From contig CBDBJR010000002.1 of NCBI GenBank assembly GCA_965206445.1, positions 682,001 to 746,000 of the forward strand: a DNA stretch of 64,000 nt, in the 5' to 3' direction. A model generated the notes under the pieces. That model saw only the letters and a program-made list of their open reading frames with translations, did no database searches and was not told where the DNA came from. This document shows positions 63,278 through 64,000 of this stretch, piece by piece; position 1 is the first letter of the stretch, and the number at the start of each line of letters is the position of its first letter. This stretch comes from CBDBJR01 sp965206445. Its GTDB lineage: Bacteria > Pseudomonadota > Gammaproteobacteria > Arenicellales > Poriferihabitantaceae. A program made the position numbers and the translations under genes.

Positions 63278-64000
63278 ATGAGTAAACCCGCCACGACCGC
63301 CGGATTCATGTCAATGAAGGGCGGTGGCTATTATTCCAAGGCCACCATCGGTGCCAAACACACCATCGATCGCGCCACCCATTTGATTATGGACGCGCTG
63401 GAGCGCATGAACCCCGCCGATGACGGTTCGACCTTCACCATGTCGGACATGGGCTGCGCCGATGGTGGGACCTCGGTCACCATGGTGGGGAGCGTATTGA
63501 AGGAGGTGCGCCGACGGGCGCCGTCGCGGCCGATCCAGATGGTTTATACCGACCTGCCGCGCAACGATTTCAGCCAGGTATTCCAGAACATCCATGGCCA
63601 GACCGATATCGAAACCTATATCGATGCGATCGACAATCTCTTTGTGTTCGCCTCGGCGACCTCGTTTCACAAACCGATCTTCCCGGCCGGAACCCTGAAC
63701 CTCGGGTTCTCCGCCACCGCGTCCCACTACATAAGCGAGCAACCCGGCGTGATCTCGAACCATGTCCACATGGTCGGCGCTGCGGGCGCGGAGCGTGACG
63801 CCTATGTCGAGCAGGGTCGCCTGGATTGGGAGCGAATGCTGTTGAACCGGGCAGCCGACCTGGCGCCGGGTGGCCGGTTGGCGCTGTTCAATTTCGGCAT
63901 CGACGAGAAAGGCCGTTATCTCGGCTCGACCGGCGGGGTCAGCATGTTCGACACTTTCAGCCAGCTCTGGGCGGCGCTGAGAGACGACGGCGTCATCACG
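63278..64000 (+). CDS. SABATH-like SAM-dependent carboxyl methyltransferase, 3' cut by window edge
   Basis: The frame opens at ATG 63278 (after CTGGAGTCGCT) and stays open to the end of the window, 241 residues. The N-terminus GFMSMKGGGYYSKATIGAKH corresponds to the SAM/substrate-gating segment of plant-type SABATH enzymes. Further matches are MSDMGCADGGTSVTMV (SAM motif I), MVYTDLPRNDFSQVF, and LNLGFSATASHYIS with the region for the substrate carboxylate. SABATH enzymes methylate carboxyl groups of small acids. Bacterial members are less characterised; the substrate here is unknown. Confidence 0.85.
   Translation, partial: MSKPATTAGFMSMKGGGYYSKATIGAKHTIDRATHLIMDALERMNPADDGSTFTMSDMGCADGGTSVTMVGSVLKEVRRRAPSRPIQMVYTDLPRNDFSQVFQNIHGQTDIETYIDAIDNLFVFASATSFHKPIFPAGTLNLGFSATASHYISEQPGVISNHVHMVGAAGAERDAYVEQGRLDWERMLLNRAADLAPGGRLALFNFGIDEKGRYLGSTGGVSMFDTFSQLWAALRDDGVIT

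Overview
The window looks like a chromosomal segment of a Pseudomonadota bacterium, most likely a marine or host-associated gammaproteobacterium. The main evidence is uvrC-pgsA followed by tRNA-Gly(GCC), tRNA-Cys(GCA) and tRNA-Leu(UAA), the same order as in Escherichia coli. The metabolic genes (sulfoacetaldehyde acetyltransferase with Pta and alanine dehydrogenase, and a corrinoid/methyl-tetrahydrofolate methyltransfer operon) suit an organism living on taurine-type sulfonates and methylated compounds. The elongation factor P resembles the alphaproteobacterial type, so the assignment is inference.

Layout. 1-10.4 kb: a duplicated block with four direct copies (the first cut by the window edge) of a TMTC-like membrane protein with C-terminal TPRs. 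Between them lie transposase remnants, a truncated autotransporter beta-barrel, a second broken piece of that barrel, and a partial copy of the RNase P RNA gene whose promoter is preserved. The intact rnpB lies at 10059-10430. 10.5-15.9 kb: efp, uvrC, pgsA, three tRNAs, a phosphoribosyltransferase and a YHS protein. 16.3-21.0 kb: corrinoid protein, DUF1638, 'virulence factor' family protein, methyl-THF:corrinoid methyltransferase and a RamA-like ASKHA/ferredoxin reactivase, with no substrate methyltransferase in view. 21.2-25.3 kb (minus): ald-xsc-pta. 25.6-28.8 kb: Nudix hydrolase, acyl-CoA synthetase and an AT-rich GIY-YIG gene. 28.9-31.6 kb (minus): a Cas4-like/DEDD exonuclease fusion (DUF2779) coupled to a WYL regulator.

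31.5-40 kb: a five-gene accessory operon between two direct repeats of about 182 bp: SDR epimerase, NodU/CmcH-type carbamoyltransferase, glycosyltransferase-4::radical-SAM/SPASM fusion, WG-repeat::O-methyltransferase fusion and a histidine phosphatase. It is the best candidate here for an undescribed pathway. 40.1-47.3 kb: FAD oxidoreductase, a YejBEF-type ABC transporter without its binding protein, and a PhoD-like phosphatase. 47.3-51.8 kb: a decayed IS5-family element that cuts one member of a tandem array of seven single-membrane-span coiled-coil genes; the six intact members differ by whole 11- and 7-residue modules. 52.2-61.8 kb: GT2 glycosyltransferase, clpB, YkgJ-like protein, glmU, glmS, exbD and exbB, with two intergenic palindromic elements. 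62.3 kb to the end: a small membrane protein and the start of a SABATH-like carboxyl methyltransferase cut by the window edge.

All calls come from reading the sequence and its translations; no database search was possible.
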